Shown piece by piece: positions 9,348-16,750 of a stretch of 64,000 bases of DNA. The position numbers and the translations under genes are program-made. The notes beneath the pieces are model-generated. The model did not search any database. It saw only the letters and a program-made list of their open reading frames with translations, and was not told where the DNA came from. Origin of the DNA: an uncultured Acetatifactor sp. (lineage in GTDB: Bacteria > Bacillota > Clostridia > Lachnospirales > Lachnospiraceae); the NCBI GenBank assembly GCA_947627535.1, contig CANQWM010000011.1, forward strand, positions 1-64,000. Reading direction: 5' to 3'. How positions within the stretch are numbered: the first letter of the stretch is position 1; every line of letters begins with the position of its first letter.

Positions 9348-10612
9348 AAGCAAATGTGGGTAAGAGTAAATCAGTAAAAGGGACTACGGTCATATTCTGG
9401 GTCACTGCGGCAGTTGTCGTACTGCTCAATGTCGCTGCATGGTATAGTACGGCATTTTGCGACTGGTATATAGCGCATATCTTTCCGATATGGGTAAATA
9501 CATACGGGCGACTGACCGGTTTGTTTCCTTTTTCTGTTGGTGAACTGTTGATTTTGGCGGGGCTGGCGCTTGTAGCGACAGCCCTGTTTCTGTTTCTGCC
9601 CTGGGGTGTTGCGGAAATGGTGGCCGCAGTGCGGCATACGGCCAGTAAGAGGAAAGAAAAAGGAAAAAGCGTAAGCCAGACTGGCGGGTTTCGGAAGTTT
9701 GCGCGGCGTTTTTACAGATTTTTTGCGTGGACGCTTCTGGCTGTGAGCTTGATTATGACGCTGAATTGTTTCATCTTATATCATGCGAGCACTTTTGCGG
9801 AGCGTTATCTTAACGGGGGGAATGTCACCGGTGCCATGGAGACGGAAGATTCTCTGAGGGAGCTCATCAAAGTATATAATATGGTAGCCGAAAACAGCCT
9901 TATTCTCTCGAAGGAGATAAAGCGGGATGAAAATGGCCGGGCAGTCTATGAGTGCAGCATCGACGCGGATGGAGAAAAGCTGGACATGGCTGACAACGCC
10001 CGGCAGCTGATGGTCCGGCTGGGAGAGACCTATGCGCAGCTTGACGGTTATTATCCACGCCCCAAGCCTTTGTTTTTCTCGGATTTTATGTGTCAGCAGT
10101 ATATGTGCGGGTACTATTTCCCCTTTTCCATGGAGGCAAACTATAACGACGTTATGTTTGCGCTGAACATTCCTGCCACCATGTGTCATGAACTGGCTCA
10201 TCTGAGGGGCTTTATCTATGAGGACGAGGCAAATTTCATTGCGTATCTGGCCTGTATGCAGTCAGATGACGCCTTCTTTCGGTACGCGGGCTGTCTCAGC
10301 GTACTGCCGTATCTTTACAATGATCTTTATGAGGCAGGACAAAATGCGCCGGAGGCCTACGCCCGGGCCGTGGAGGCGGTGCAGCCTGTGTCTGTAACGC
10401 AGCAGATATGGGAGGACGCAGTTTTCGTGACACAGGAGGAGTGGGAGCGGATTAACGGAGGGGCTTTGATTGATACGGAGATTGTAGATAAGGCGGCGGA
10501 TGCATTTATAGATGCGAATCTGAAAGTGAATGGGATTTCGGACGGGAGCATCAGCTACAGCAGAGTGGTAGATCTGATGCTGATGTATTATAAAAGTTCC
10601 CCTGTTATATAA
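9338..10612 (+). CDS. DUF3810 membrane metalloprotein
   Basis: About 424 residues. GTG at 9338 is preferred (GAGG 10 bp upstream); a TTG at 9329 is possible. Three hydrophobic segments (near residues 12-35, 60-85 and 130-150) precede an extracytoplasmic domain with the zinc-protease-like motif HELAH near residue 284, followed by GFIYEDEANF, where a Glu may be the third ligand. This matches DUF3810 proteins. Substrate unknown. It overlaps the end of the DUF3048 gene, suggesting joint work at the cell surface. Confidence 0.8.
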   Translation: MEIKANVGKSKSVKGTTVIFWVTAAVVVLLNVAAWYSTAFCDWYIAHIFPIWVNTYGRLTGLFPFSVGELLILAGLALVATALFLFLPWGVAEMVAAVRHTASKRKEKGKSVSQTGGFRKFARRFYRFFAWTLLAVSLIMTLNCFILYHASTFAERYLNGGNVTGAMETEDSLRELIKVYNMVAENSLILSKEIKRDENGRAVYECSIDADGEKLDMADNARQLMVRLGETYAQLDGYYPRPKPLFFSDFMCQQYMCGYYFPFSMEANYNDVMFALNIPATMCHELAHLRGFIYEDEANFIAYLACMQSDDAFFRYAGCLSVLPYLYNDLYEAGQNAPEAYARAVEAVQPVSVTQQIWEDAVFVTQEEWERINGGALIDTEIVDKAADAFIDANLKVNGISDGSISYSRVVDLMLMYYKSSPVI

Positions 10613-10628
10613 AAATTTGCAGAAGGTC

Positions 10629-10657
10629 TTGACAACAGAGCATTTTCCATGTAAAAT
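10629..10657 (+). promoter_or_regulatory. tRNA operon promoter
   Basis: TTGACA at 10629 and TAAAAT at 10652 are separated by 17 bp, about 34 bp before tRNA-Phe. Confidence 0.7.
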
Positions 10658-10690
10658 ATTCCATGTTGTGACGCAGGAGATACGTTGCAG

Positions 10691-10763
<73 letters not shown>

Positions 10764-10795
10764 CTTTTCAGACCGAATTTCATATTTTATTGCAT

Positions 10796-10866
10796 GCGGG
10801 TGTAGTTCAATGGTAGAACACCAGCCTTCCAAGCTGGACACGTGGGTTCGATTCCCATCACCCGCT
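10796..10866 (+). tRNA. tRNA-Gly (TCC)
   Basis: 71-nt cloverleaf. Acceptor GCGGGTG pairs with CACCCGC, discriminator T. The anticodon stem CCAGC/GCTGG encloses CTTCCAA with anticodon TCC. Its last 21 bases before the discriminator (10845-10865) recur exactly at 12863-12883, so this gene marks the left edge of a duplicated or inserted segment. Confidence 0.97.
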
Positions 10867-10938
10867 TTTTGTGTGCGCAGCACACAGGTCTGCGCAGCAG
10901 ACACCGGCGAAGCCGGAAAGCGGGGGATTGCACCCTGC
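10866..10938 (+). repeat. tRNA-Gly trailer repeat, single copy (73-bp unit)
   Basis: One copy of the 73-bp unit found three times at 12884-13102. Within it are three short hairpins, GTGTG/CACAC, GTCTG/CAGAC and CCGG/CCGG (GAAG-containing loop), then a GC stem (GCGGGG with CCCTGC, one G-T pair) followed by a T run. It may act as the tRNA transcript's trailer and terminator. Confidence 0.7.
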
Positions 10939-10948
10939 TTTTTATATG

Positions 10949-10990
10949 CTCAGAAAGCCTTATTTTATGGGACTTCTGAGTATTTTTATT
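10949..10990 (+). terminator. Hairpin with T-rich tail after tRNA-Gly trailer
   Basis: CTCAGAAAGCC and GGACTTCTGAG form an 11-bp stem with two internal mismatches, followed by TATTTTTATTTT. The same element is repeated after the 73-bp array near 13110-13150. Confidence 0.45.
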
Positions 10991-11103
10991 TTCGGCGGTT
11001 TCTGGTTACATCTGGTTACACTTTTTAGCCGCTTAAGGCAGTTTTCATCTTTCGGTAAATCATGGGAAACGAAAACAATAAATCCCAGCAAAACGTAAAA
11101 CAG

Positions 11104-11131
11104 TTGACAGCAATCCGGGGGGGCGTATACT
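11104..11131 (+). promoter_or_regulatory. Lipoprotein promoter 1 with G7 spacer tract
   Basis: TTGACA at 11104-11109, TATACT at 11126-11131, spacer 16 bp containing seven consecutive G at 11117-11123. It is near-identical to promoters 2 and 3 but differs from promoter 3 in G number. Homopolymer slippage here would change the -35/-10 spacing. Confidence 0.75.
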
Positions 11132-11240
11132 GAAGGCACGACGAGGCAGAAAGAGCTGTGTCTAATCATCAGGATTGCATCTGCAAACTGCCTGCCGCAG
11201 ACTTGTTTTGTGCAGAGAACAGCACGGAAAGGGAGGAAAT

Positions 11241-12581
11241 ATGAAAAAGAGGATATTGACGGTACTATTATCAGCGGCGTTTGTTGTATCGGCGCTTTGC
11301 GGCTGTGAAGAAAGCCGGGAGACAGGGGGCCGCGCAAGGACAAAGGAAGAACAGAGAGAGGAAAGTACGCGGGAGGACTCAAGGGAAAATTTGGAAGATA
11401 GCGGGGAGACTTCCTCTGGGGAGAGCGGTCAGGATAGCGAAAAAGGCAAAGGCGGCTCCTTTCTGGAGGGACTGTTTGGAGAATCGAAGTCGGAGAAAGT
11501 ATGGGTTTGTACGAAAATAACGAAAATGAGTTATAAATCGGACGGCAGCGAATACGTAGAGGGATGGATCGAGCGCGAATATGACGATTCCGGGAGCCTG
11601 ATAAAGGAGACGACGGGGTATAACGATGACGGTATATATGACGTATATCAATGGTACGAATATGAATATGACGACGCCGGGAACATGACCAAAATAACAG
11701 GGGGATATGGCTCGGACGGCAGCATAGATGGGTGGAACGAATATGTATATGACGCCGCCGGAAACCAGACAAAGGAGATTCATTATGACTCGGACGGCGA
11801 TGTACTTGCACGGGAAGAACGTGAATATGACAGTTCCGGAAACCTGACGAAGAAAGCTCAGTATTATAATTCAGACGGCAGTGTATGGAGCTGGATGGAA
11901 TATGAAAATGACGGTTTCGGTAACCTGACGAAAGGTACAGCATATTACTCTGACGGCAGCGTAAGGGGGTGGCTGGAATTTGAATATGACGACTCCGGGA
12001 ATCTTACAAAGTGGGCAAAGTATAACTCTGACGGCAGCGAAGCATATTGTCACGAATATGACTCCGGAAACCAGAGGAAGGTGACATGGTATGCTCCGGG
12101 AGGCACCGTAAAAGACTGCTACGAATATGACAACTCCGGAAACCAGACAAAAGAGATACATTATGACTCGGACGGCAGCATAAGCGATCGGATCGAATAT
12201 GAATATGACGGTTTCGGTAACCTGACGAAAGGTACAGAATATGACTCGGACGGCAGCGTATGGAGGGAATTTGAATATGACGCTGCCAGTAACCTGACAA
12301 AACAGATAGTTTATAGCTCTGACGGCAGCGTATGGGGGTGGCTGGAATTTGAATATGACGCTGCCAGTAACCTGACAAAACAGATAGTTTATAGCTCGGA
12401 CGGCAGTATAGTTTGGTGGCTTAGTCATTCATGGGAATATGATGACTCCGGAAATATGACGAAGGAGACGACGTATAACTCTGACGGCAGCGTAGATAGT
12501 TGGACCGAATATGAATATAAGCTCATCCCTGTAAACGAAAAGTCCGCACAGCCCGCTATAGTAGAGGTGGCGGGGCGTTAG
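11241..12581 (+). CDS. YD-repeat lipoprotein 1
   Basis: 446 residues from the ATG at 11241 (GGGAGGAAAT upstream). A lipoprotein signal (MKKRILTVLLSAAFVVSALC, then GC) and an acidic Glu/Arg/Ser-rich stalk lead into about 12 repeats of roughly 20-26 residues with consensus EYDxSGNxTKExxYxSDGSV, similar to YD repeats of RHS and wall-associated proteins. There is no RHS core or toxin domain. Two adjacent repeats (starting near 12267 and 12345) are nearly identical over a 78-bp period, suggesting recent tandem duplication. The product is probably displayed on the cell surface. It is first of three modules sharing promoter, leader and signal peptide. Confidence 0.85.
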   Translation: MKKRILTVLLSAAFVVSALCGCEESRETGGRARTKEEQREESTREDSRENLEDSGETSSGESGQDSEKGKGGSFLEGLFGESKSEKVWVCTKITKMSYKSDGSEYVEGWIEREYDDSGSLIKETTGYNDDGIYDVYQWYEYEYDDAGNMTKITGGYGSDGSIDGWNEYVYDAAGNQTKEIHYDSDGDVLAREEREYDSSGNLTKKAQYYNSDGSVWSWMEYENDGFGNLTKGTAYYSDGSVRGWLEFEYDDSGNLTKWAKYNSDGSEAYCHEYDSGNQRKVTWYAPGGTVKDCYEYDNSGNQTKEIHYDSDGSISDRIEYEYDGFGNLTKGTEYDSDGSVWREFEYDAASNLTKQIVYSSDGSVWGWLEFEYDAASNLTKQIVYSSDGSIVWWLSHSWEYDDSGNMTKETTYNSDGSVDSWTEYEYKLIPVNEKSAQPAIVEVAGR

Positions 12582-12622
12582 GAGCCAGTCAGAATAAAGT
12601 AACTGTTTATATTCTATTTCCA

Positions 12623-12720
12623 TGCAGTGACGCTGCATCAGGGAAAGACTGTGAGTGAAAGCGCGACGATAAGTCGGAGGATTTTGTAGAATATCTGGTG
12701 GATGATAAAGACAATTAATA
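12623..12720 (+). pseudogene. Degraded copy of the small ORF found at 16737
   Basis: The stretch from CCATGCAGTGACGCTGCATC onward is closely similar to 16837-16930, but small deletions break the frame (AGCGCGACG against AGCGACGACG, and a lost base in AGTCGGAGG). It shows that lipoprotein module 1 once ended in the same small gene as module 3. Confidence 0.65.
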
Positions 12721-12862
12721 ATTACTAAAAAAATAAAATCTATATAGAATTGCATGAAATGAAATTTGTTGACTTCCATACGTCTTTGGTTACAGTTTTG
12801 GTTACATAAAATATGGAAGATGTGAAAAGTGCCTTTCTACCTGACATTTTGAAAAATTTCTA

Positions 12863-12883
12863 GGTTCGATTCCCATCACCCGC
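12863..12883 (+). repeat. Duplicated 3-prime end of tRNA-Gly
   Basis: These 21 bases equal positions 10845-10865 (T-arm and 3-prime acceptor strand of tRNA-Gly), while the preceding sequence is unrelated. Together they bound a segment of 2018 bp as direct repeats, the pattern left by tRNA-targeted integration or by unequal recombination. No integrase is encoded inside. Confidence 0.8.
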
Positions 12884-13102
12884 TTTTTGTGTGCGCAGCA
12901 CACAGGTCTGCGCAGCAGACACCGGCGAAGCCGGAAAGCGGGGGATTGCACCCTGCTTTTTGTGTGCGCAGCACACAGGTCTGCGCAGCAGACACCGGCG
13001 AAGCCGGAAAGCGGGGGATTGCACCCTGCTTTTTGTGTGCGCAGCACACAGGTCTGCGCAGCAGACACCGGCAAAGCCGGAAAGCGGGGGATTGCACCCT
13101 GC
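12884..13102 (+). repeat. Three tandem 73-bp multi-hairpin repeats
   Basis: Exact or near-exact copies begin at 12884, 12957 and 13030; the third differs by one base (GGCAAAGCC for GGCGAAGCC) and near its end. Each holds three short stem-loops followed by a terminator-like stem and T run. The same unit follows the real tRNA-Gly once. As 73 is not a multiple of three, open frames across it are artefacts. Confidence 0.85.
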
Positions 13103-13268
13103 TCTTTATATGCTCAGAAAGCCTGATTTTATGGGACTTCTGAGTATTTTTATTTTCGGCGGTTTCTGGTTACATCTGGTTGCACTTTTTATCCGCTTAA
13201 GACAGTTTTCATCTTTCGGTAAATCATGGGAAACGAAAACAATAAATCCCAGCAAAAACGTAAAACAG

Positions 13269-13296
13269 TTGACAGCAATCCGGGGGGGCGTATACT
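13269..13296 (+). promoter_or_regulatory. Lipoprotein promoter 2 with G7 spacer tract
   Basis: TTGACA at 13269-13274 and TATACT at 13291-13296 are 16 bp apart; the spacer contains seven G at 13282-13288. The flanking 200 or so bases match promoter 1 closely. Confidence 0.75.
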
Positions 13297-13402
13297 TAAG
13301 GCACGGCGAGGCAGAAAGGGCTGTGTCTAATCATCAGGATTGCATCTGCAAACTGCCTGCCGCAGACTTGTTGTGCGCAGAGCACGCGAAAGGGGAAGAA
13401 AT

Positions 13403-14623
13403 ATGAAAAAGAGAATATTGACGTTATTATTGTCAGCGGCGCTTGTCGTATCGACACTTTGCGGCTGTGGAGAAAGCAGGGAGACAGGGGGTAGCGCGAG
13501 GACCAAAAAAGAACAGGAAAAGGAAAGCACGCAGGAGAACTCGAAGAAAGATTTGGAAGAAAGCAGGGAGACTTCCTCGGAAGAAGGTGGGGAAACTTCT
13601 CTGGAAGAAAACAGAGAAACACCCTCGGAAGAAAATGGAGAAATTTCTTCTGAGGAAAGCGATGATCTGCTTACTGGTGCATTGGGTGGTGGTGAAGATT
13701 CGATAGAACTGTCTGTTAATGTTACCGATCCCAATTTTGAGGAGGGGTGGCTGGAGTACAAGAAACTACAAGATATCGACTGGGGAGAGGTGTGGTTAAA
13801 CGATGATAACTATGTTAAGTCCTATATTGCAGAAGATGGTACAGAATATATGTATGACTTAGATGGGTCGTTTATTAGTAACGCAATAGTTCAGGGTAAA
13901 CCTAGTGGAGGGGTAGAAGGGGTATACTATTCTGTATATGATTTTACAAATGAGTCAGGAGAAGTAGATTATGAGCGTATAAATGCAAGGAATTTCGTGG
14001 CAGCTGTAAATGTAGGTTCTGTTCCTGTTGATTGTTTGGACGAGGAATCTTATGAGAATTATAAAAACCTTAAGAGTGAATTTCGTAACGAGAAGGCTTT
14101 AGGTAAGTCAGACACAACTACAGTTGTCTATAATACTGGCGAGTATTGTGAATTCCTATATCAAAATATACGTAATTCTAATATAAGTAATCTGTTGACA
14201 GAGTGGGCTATTCAAAATAAGGTGTATAATTTTAAGGAAATTTTTGTCAGCACATTCAGTCAAGTATTAAGTGAAGGTCAGCTTGAAGATTATAACCCTA
14301 GTGTAGTATATGCGCTTGTATGGAGCTATATTTCAGATGGTAGACAGAATTGTGAAGTACGGTCAGTTGATTCGGTAAACATTCAAGATTTTTACTCCAC
14401 AGAGTTTCTTTCTATTTGCCTACCTGTATACTCTGAAGAAGAACTGATCTATAATATTTGTCATTACACAATTGACTTTGAGAATGGCATTGGGTACTAC
14501 GAGTTTATAAATGCTGAACAGAGGGATACCGTGGAACAAAGGTATAGGCAAGATAGGGAATTGACGAACTTAGGTCTAACAGATGATATACCTATCTTTA
14601 AGGAAGGCGTATTGACAGAATGA
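13403..14623 (+). CDS. Lipoprotein 2, shared leader with a different C-terminal domain
   Basis: 406 residues from the ATG at 13403 (AGGGGAAGAAAT upstream). The first 45 or so residues, with signal peptide and Cys in TLCGC, match lipoproteins 1 and 3. An acidic stalk of short repeats (SSEEGGET, PSEENGEI) runs to about residue 95. From there the protein has no YD repeats: it becomes a unique domain with EGWLEYKKLQDIDWGEVW and many Asn, Tyr and Ile. This part is clearly more AT-rich than the neighbouring genes, which suggests acquisition from elsewhere. I do not recognise the domain. Its stop overlaps a 43-codon frame. Confidence 0.8.
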   Translation: MKKRILTLLLSAALVVSTLCGCGESRETGGSARTKKEQEKESTQENSKKDLEESRETSSEEGGETSLEENRETPSEENGEISSEESDDLLTGALGGGEDSIELSVNVTDPNFEEGWLEYKKLQDIDWGEVWLNDDNYVKSYIAEDGTEYMYDLDGSFISNAIVQGKPSGGVEGVYYSVYDFTNESGEVDYERINARNFVAAVNVGSVPVDCLDEESYENYKNLKSEFRNEKALGKSDTTTVVYNTGEYCEFLYQNIRNSNISNLLTEWAIQNKVYNFKEIFVSTFSQVLSEGQLEDYNPSVVYALVWSYISDGRQNCEVRSVDSVNIQDFYSTEFLSICLPVYSEEELIYNICHYTIDFENGIGYYEFINAEQRDTVEQRYRQDRELTNLGLTDDIPIFKEGVLTE

Positions 14624-14751
14624 AACGCAAACTCACAATAACAATGCTTTCAATTACGCTAATCTTAATAATACTTGCCCTAAAATCTCTCGGCTCTTTC
14701 CTCGTCGAACGTTCCTATTCCTCAAAGGATATCGTGTACGATATCCTTTGA
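14620..14751 (+). CDS. Possible 43-residue membrane peptide
   Basis: An ATG overlaps the lipoprotein 2 stop (ATGA), so it could be translated by coupling. The product begins MKRKLTITMLSITLILIILA, one membrane helix, and ends SYSSKDIVYDIL. The last part matches a frame after lipoprotein 3 (SYSAKDIVYNDAIS), so this is either a short gene or the start of a longer one cut by a deletion. No independent ribosome binding site is seen. Confidence 0.35.
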   Translation: MKRKLTITMLSITLILIILALKSLGSFLVERSYSSKDIVYDIL

Positions 14752-14753
14752 GG
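14720..14753. repeat. Perfect 34-bp palindrome after lipoprotein 2
   Basis: CCTCAAAGGATATCGT and its exact complement flank a 2-bp centre (GT). It is followed by GAGAGGGAGACTTCAGCG. A related imperfect palindrome with the same flank follows lipoprotein 3 at 16649-16692. No T run follows, so it does not look like a standard terminator. Confidence 0.8.
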
Positions 14754-14965
14754 AGAGGGAGACTTCAGCGTTGCTTTAACCTTTACCATAAGCGAAATTT
14801 TGATGTCTTTTATTTTTTCTGGCCTGCCGGATATTGATTATCGTGACGATAATGCTGATGACAGTCGCTACAATACCGACAAATTTTAGCTGTTAAGGGA
14901 AGTTTTCATCTTTCGATAAATCATGGGAAACGAAAACAATAAATCCCAGCAAAAACGTAAAACAG
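14752..14965. other. Inter-module spacer
   Basis: AT-rich DNA with no convincing gene. Its right part (from about 14886) is the start of the shared upstream region of the lipoprotein modules, with TTTTCATCTTTCGATAAATC, similar to 11035-11060 and 13205-13230. Confidence 0.5.
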
Positions 14966-14992
14966 TTGACAGCAATCCGGGGGGCGTATACT
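14966..14992 (+). promoter_or_regulatory. Lipoprotein promoter 3 with G6 spacer tract
   Basis: TTGACA at 14966-14971 and TATACT at 14987-14992 are only 15 bp apart because the spacer has six G (14979-14984) instead of seven. Otherwise it matches promoters 1 and 2. Confidence 0.75.
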
Positions 14993-15100
14993 GAAGGCAC
15001 GACGAGACAGAAAAAGCTGAGTTTATAATAAAGATTATGTCTGCGCACTGCCTGCCGCAGACTTGTTTTGTGCAGAGAACAGCACGGAAAGGGAGGAAAT

Positions 15101-16594
15101 ATGAAAAAGAGGATATTGACGGTACTATTATCAGCGGCGATTGCTGTATCGGCGCTTTGCGGCTGTGAAGAAAGCCGGGAGACCGGGGGCCGCGCAAGGA
15201 CAAAGGAAGAACAGAGAGAGGAAAGTACGCGGGAGGACTCAAGGAAAAATTCGGAAGAAAGCGGGGAGAATTCCTCGGAAGAGAGCGGTCAGGATAGCGG
15301 AGAAGACAAAGGCGGCTCCTTTCTGGAAGGACTGTTTGGAGAATCGAAGTCGGAGAAAGTATGGGTTTGCACGAAGGAGACATATTGTGACAGTGACGGC
15401 AGCGTAGAAACTCAGTATGAACAAGAATATGACGATTCAGGGAGACTGACAAAGGTGACGTATTATGGTGGCGGTATAGAAGATGAATGGAAGGAATATG
15501 AATATGACGACTCAGGAAACATGACGAAGGAGACGCATGGTTACGGCGGCAGCAACAACAGGGAATGGGCGGAATATGAATATGACGGCTCAGAGAAACT
15601 GACGAAGGCAACGAAGTATATAGGGGATGAAGGCGACGGCAGAGTAGATTTCTGGTGCGAATATGGATATGACGGCTCAGGGAACAAGACGAAGGAGACG
15701 GTGTATGACGGAGACGGCAGCGTAAATTATTGCACGGAATATGACACCTCAGGGAATACGACGAAGGAGACATATTATGACAGAGACGGCAGTGTAGCTT
15801 ACTGGAACGAATATGAATATGACATCTCAGGGAACAAGACGAAGGATGCGCAATATGACGGAGACGGCAGCGTAAATTACTTGTATGAATATGAATATGA
15901 CGACTTTGGAAACAAGACGCAGGAGCATCATATTGATAACGGAACGCGAATGGATTATAGAGGGTACGGAATGTATTCTGAAGGGGTCTCCAAAGATGGT
16001 AGCATCGGTGACGAATATTACATATATTGGGAATATGAATATGACGACGCTGGAAATTTGACGAAAGAGATAGAGTATAACTCGGACGGCAGTGTGAGTT
16101 ACCAGCGCGAATATGAGTGTGAATATGACGGCTTCGGGAACATGACGAAAGAGACGGTATATGACGACAGCATAGATAGATGGATAGAATATGTATATGA
16201 ATATGACAGCTCTGGAAATATAATAATGAGGGAGAATTGTAATGACAACATATTAACCGAATATGATGCCTCAGGGAATATAATAAAGGAGATGGATTAT
16301 GACCACGGCATAGTAACCGAATATGATGCCTCAGGGAATATAATAAAGGAGATGGATTATGACCACGGCATAGTAACCGAATATGACACATCAGGGAAAA
16401 AGACAAAGGAGACGTATTATGATGACGACGGTATAGTAGATGATTGGACTGAATATGAATATGACGGTTCCGGAAACATGACGAAGGAGACATATTATCA
16501 CTCTGACGGCAGTGTATATAGTTGGCGCGAATATGAATACAAATTAGTACCTGTAAATGAAATATCCGCCCATTCCATCTTAAATCGATACTGA
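15101..16594 (+). CDS. YD-repeat lipoprotein 3
   Basis: 497 residues from the ATG at 15101 (GGGAGGAAAT upstream). Signal peptide and stalk are almost identical to lipoprotein 1 (ESRETGGRARTKEEQREEST). About 14 YD-type repeats follow, of the form EYDxSGNxTKExYYDxDGSV. Two consecutive repeats are exact 60-bp copies, a sign of recent slippage or unequal crossover. The C-terminus (EYEYKL then PVNE) matches that of lipoprotein 1. It is probably a lipid-anchored surface protein; the ligand is unknown. Confidence 0.85.
   Translation: MKKRILTVLLSAAIAVSALCGCEESRETGGRARTKEEQREESTREDSRKNSEESGENSSEESGQDSGEDKGGSFLEGLFGESKSEKVWVCTKETYCDSDGSVETQYEQEYDDSGRLTKVTYYGGGIEDEWKEYEYDDSGNMTKETHGYGGSNNREWAEYEYDGSEKLTKATKYIGDEGDGRVDFWCEYGYDGSGNKTKETVYDGDGSVNYCTEYDTSGNTTKETYYDRDGSVAYWNEYEYDISGNKTKDAQYDGDGSVNYLYEYEYDDFGNKTQEHHIDNGTRMDYRGYGMYSEGVSKDGSIGDEYYIYWEYEYDDAGNLTKEIEYNSDGSVSYQREYECEYDGFGNMTKETVYDDSIDRWIEYVYEYDSSGNIIMRENCNDNILTEYDASGNIIKEMDYDHGIVTEYDASGNIIKEMDYDHGIVTEYDTSGKKTKETYYDDDGIVDDWTEYEYDGSGNMTKETYYHSDGSVYSWREYEYKLVPVNEISAHSILNRY
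16261..16380 (+). repeat. Exact 60-bp tandem duplication inside lipoprotein 3
   Basis: Positions 16261-16320 and 16321-16380 are identical, coding twice for a 20-residue repeat (YDASGNIIKEMDYDHGIVTE). The frame is kept, so repeat number can change without breaking the gene. Confidence 0.95.
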
Positions 16595-16606
16595 TACTAG
16601 AGATAG

Positions 16607-16750
16607 ATGCATATTATAATAACAACTTTCCCTGTCCAGCGTTCTTATTCAGCAAAGGATATCGTGTACAACGACGCGATATCCTCTGCTGAGAGGGAGA
16701 CTTCAGCGTTGCTGTACCCTTATCATAAGGGAGAACGTGCCAGTAAATGA
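16607..16750 (+). CDS. Possible 47-residue peptide
   Basis: The frame starts MHIIITTFPVQRSYSAKDIV and ends HKGERASK. Residues RSYSxKDIVY match the end of the 43-residue frame after lipoprotein 2, so both modules carry the same trailing element. There is no clear ribosome binding site. It may be the remnant of a longer gene. It overlaps the start of the next small gene. Confidence 0.3.
   Translation: MHIIITTFPVQRSYSAKDIVYNDAISSAERETSALLYPYHKGERASK
16649..16692. repeat. Imperfect palindrome after lipoprotein 3
   Basis: TCAGCAAAGGATATCG and CGATATCCTCTGCTGA are inverted with one mismatch around a 12-bp centre. It shares its core and its right flank (GAGAGGGAGACTTCAGCG) with the palindrome at 14720-14753. 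Confidence 0.7.

Noticed and set aside
11241-12581. RHS or contact-dependent toxin
   Set aside because: YD repeats are present, but there is no RHS core cage motif, no C-terminal toxin domain, no immunity gene and no secretion partner.
10866-12883. Complete integrative element at tRNA-Gly
   Set aside because: Direct repeats fit, but there is no integrase, replication or mobilisation gene, so only an att-like duplication is claimed.
12884-13102. CRISPR array
   Set aside because: The repeats are directly abutting with no variable spacers and no cas genes are present.
12876-13143. Several overlapping Cys/Ala/His-rich reading frames on both strands
   Set aside because: They arise from the 73-bp tandem repeat read in successive frames; 73 is not divisible by three, there are no ribosome binding sites, and the DNA forms hairpins instead.
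11379-16493. Long Ser/Arg/His-rich frames on the minus strand opposite the lipoprotein genes
   Set aside because: They are mirror frames of repetitive YD-coding DNA with no initiation signals.
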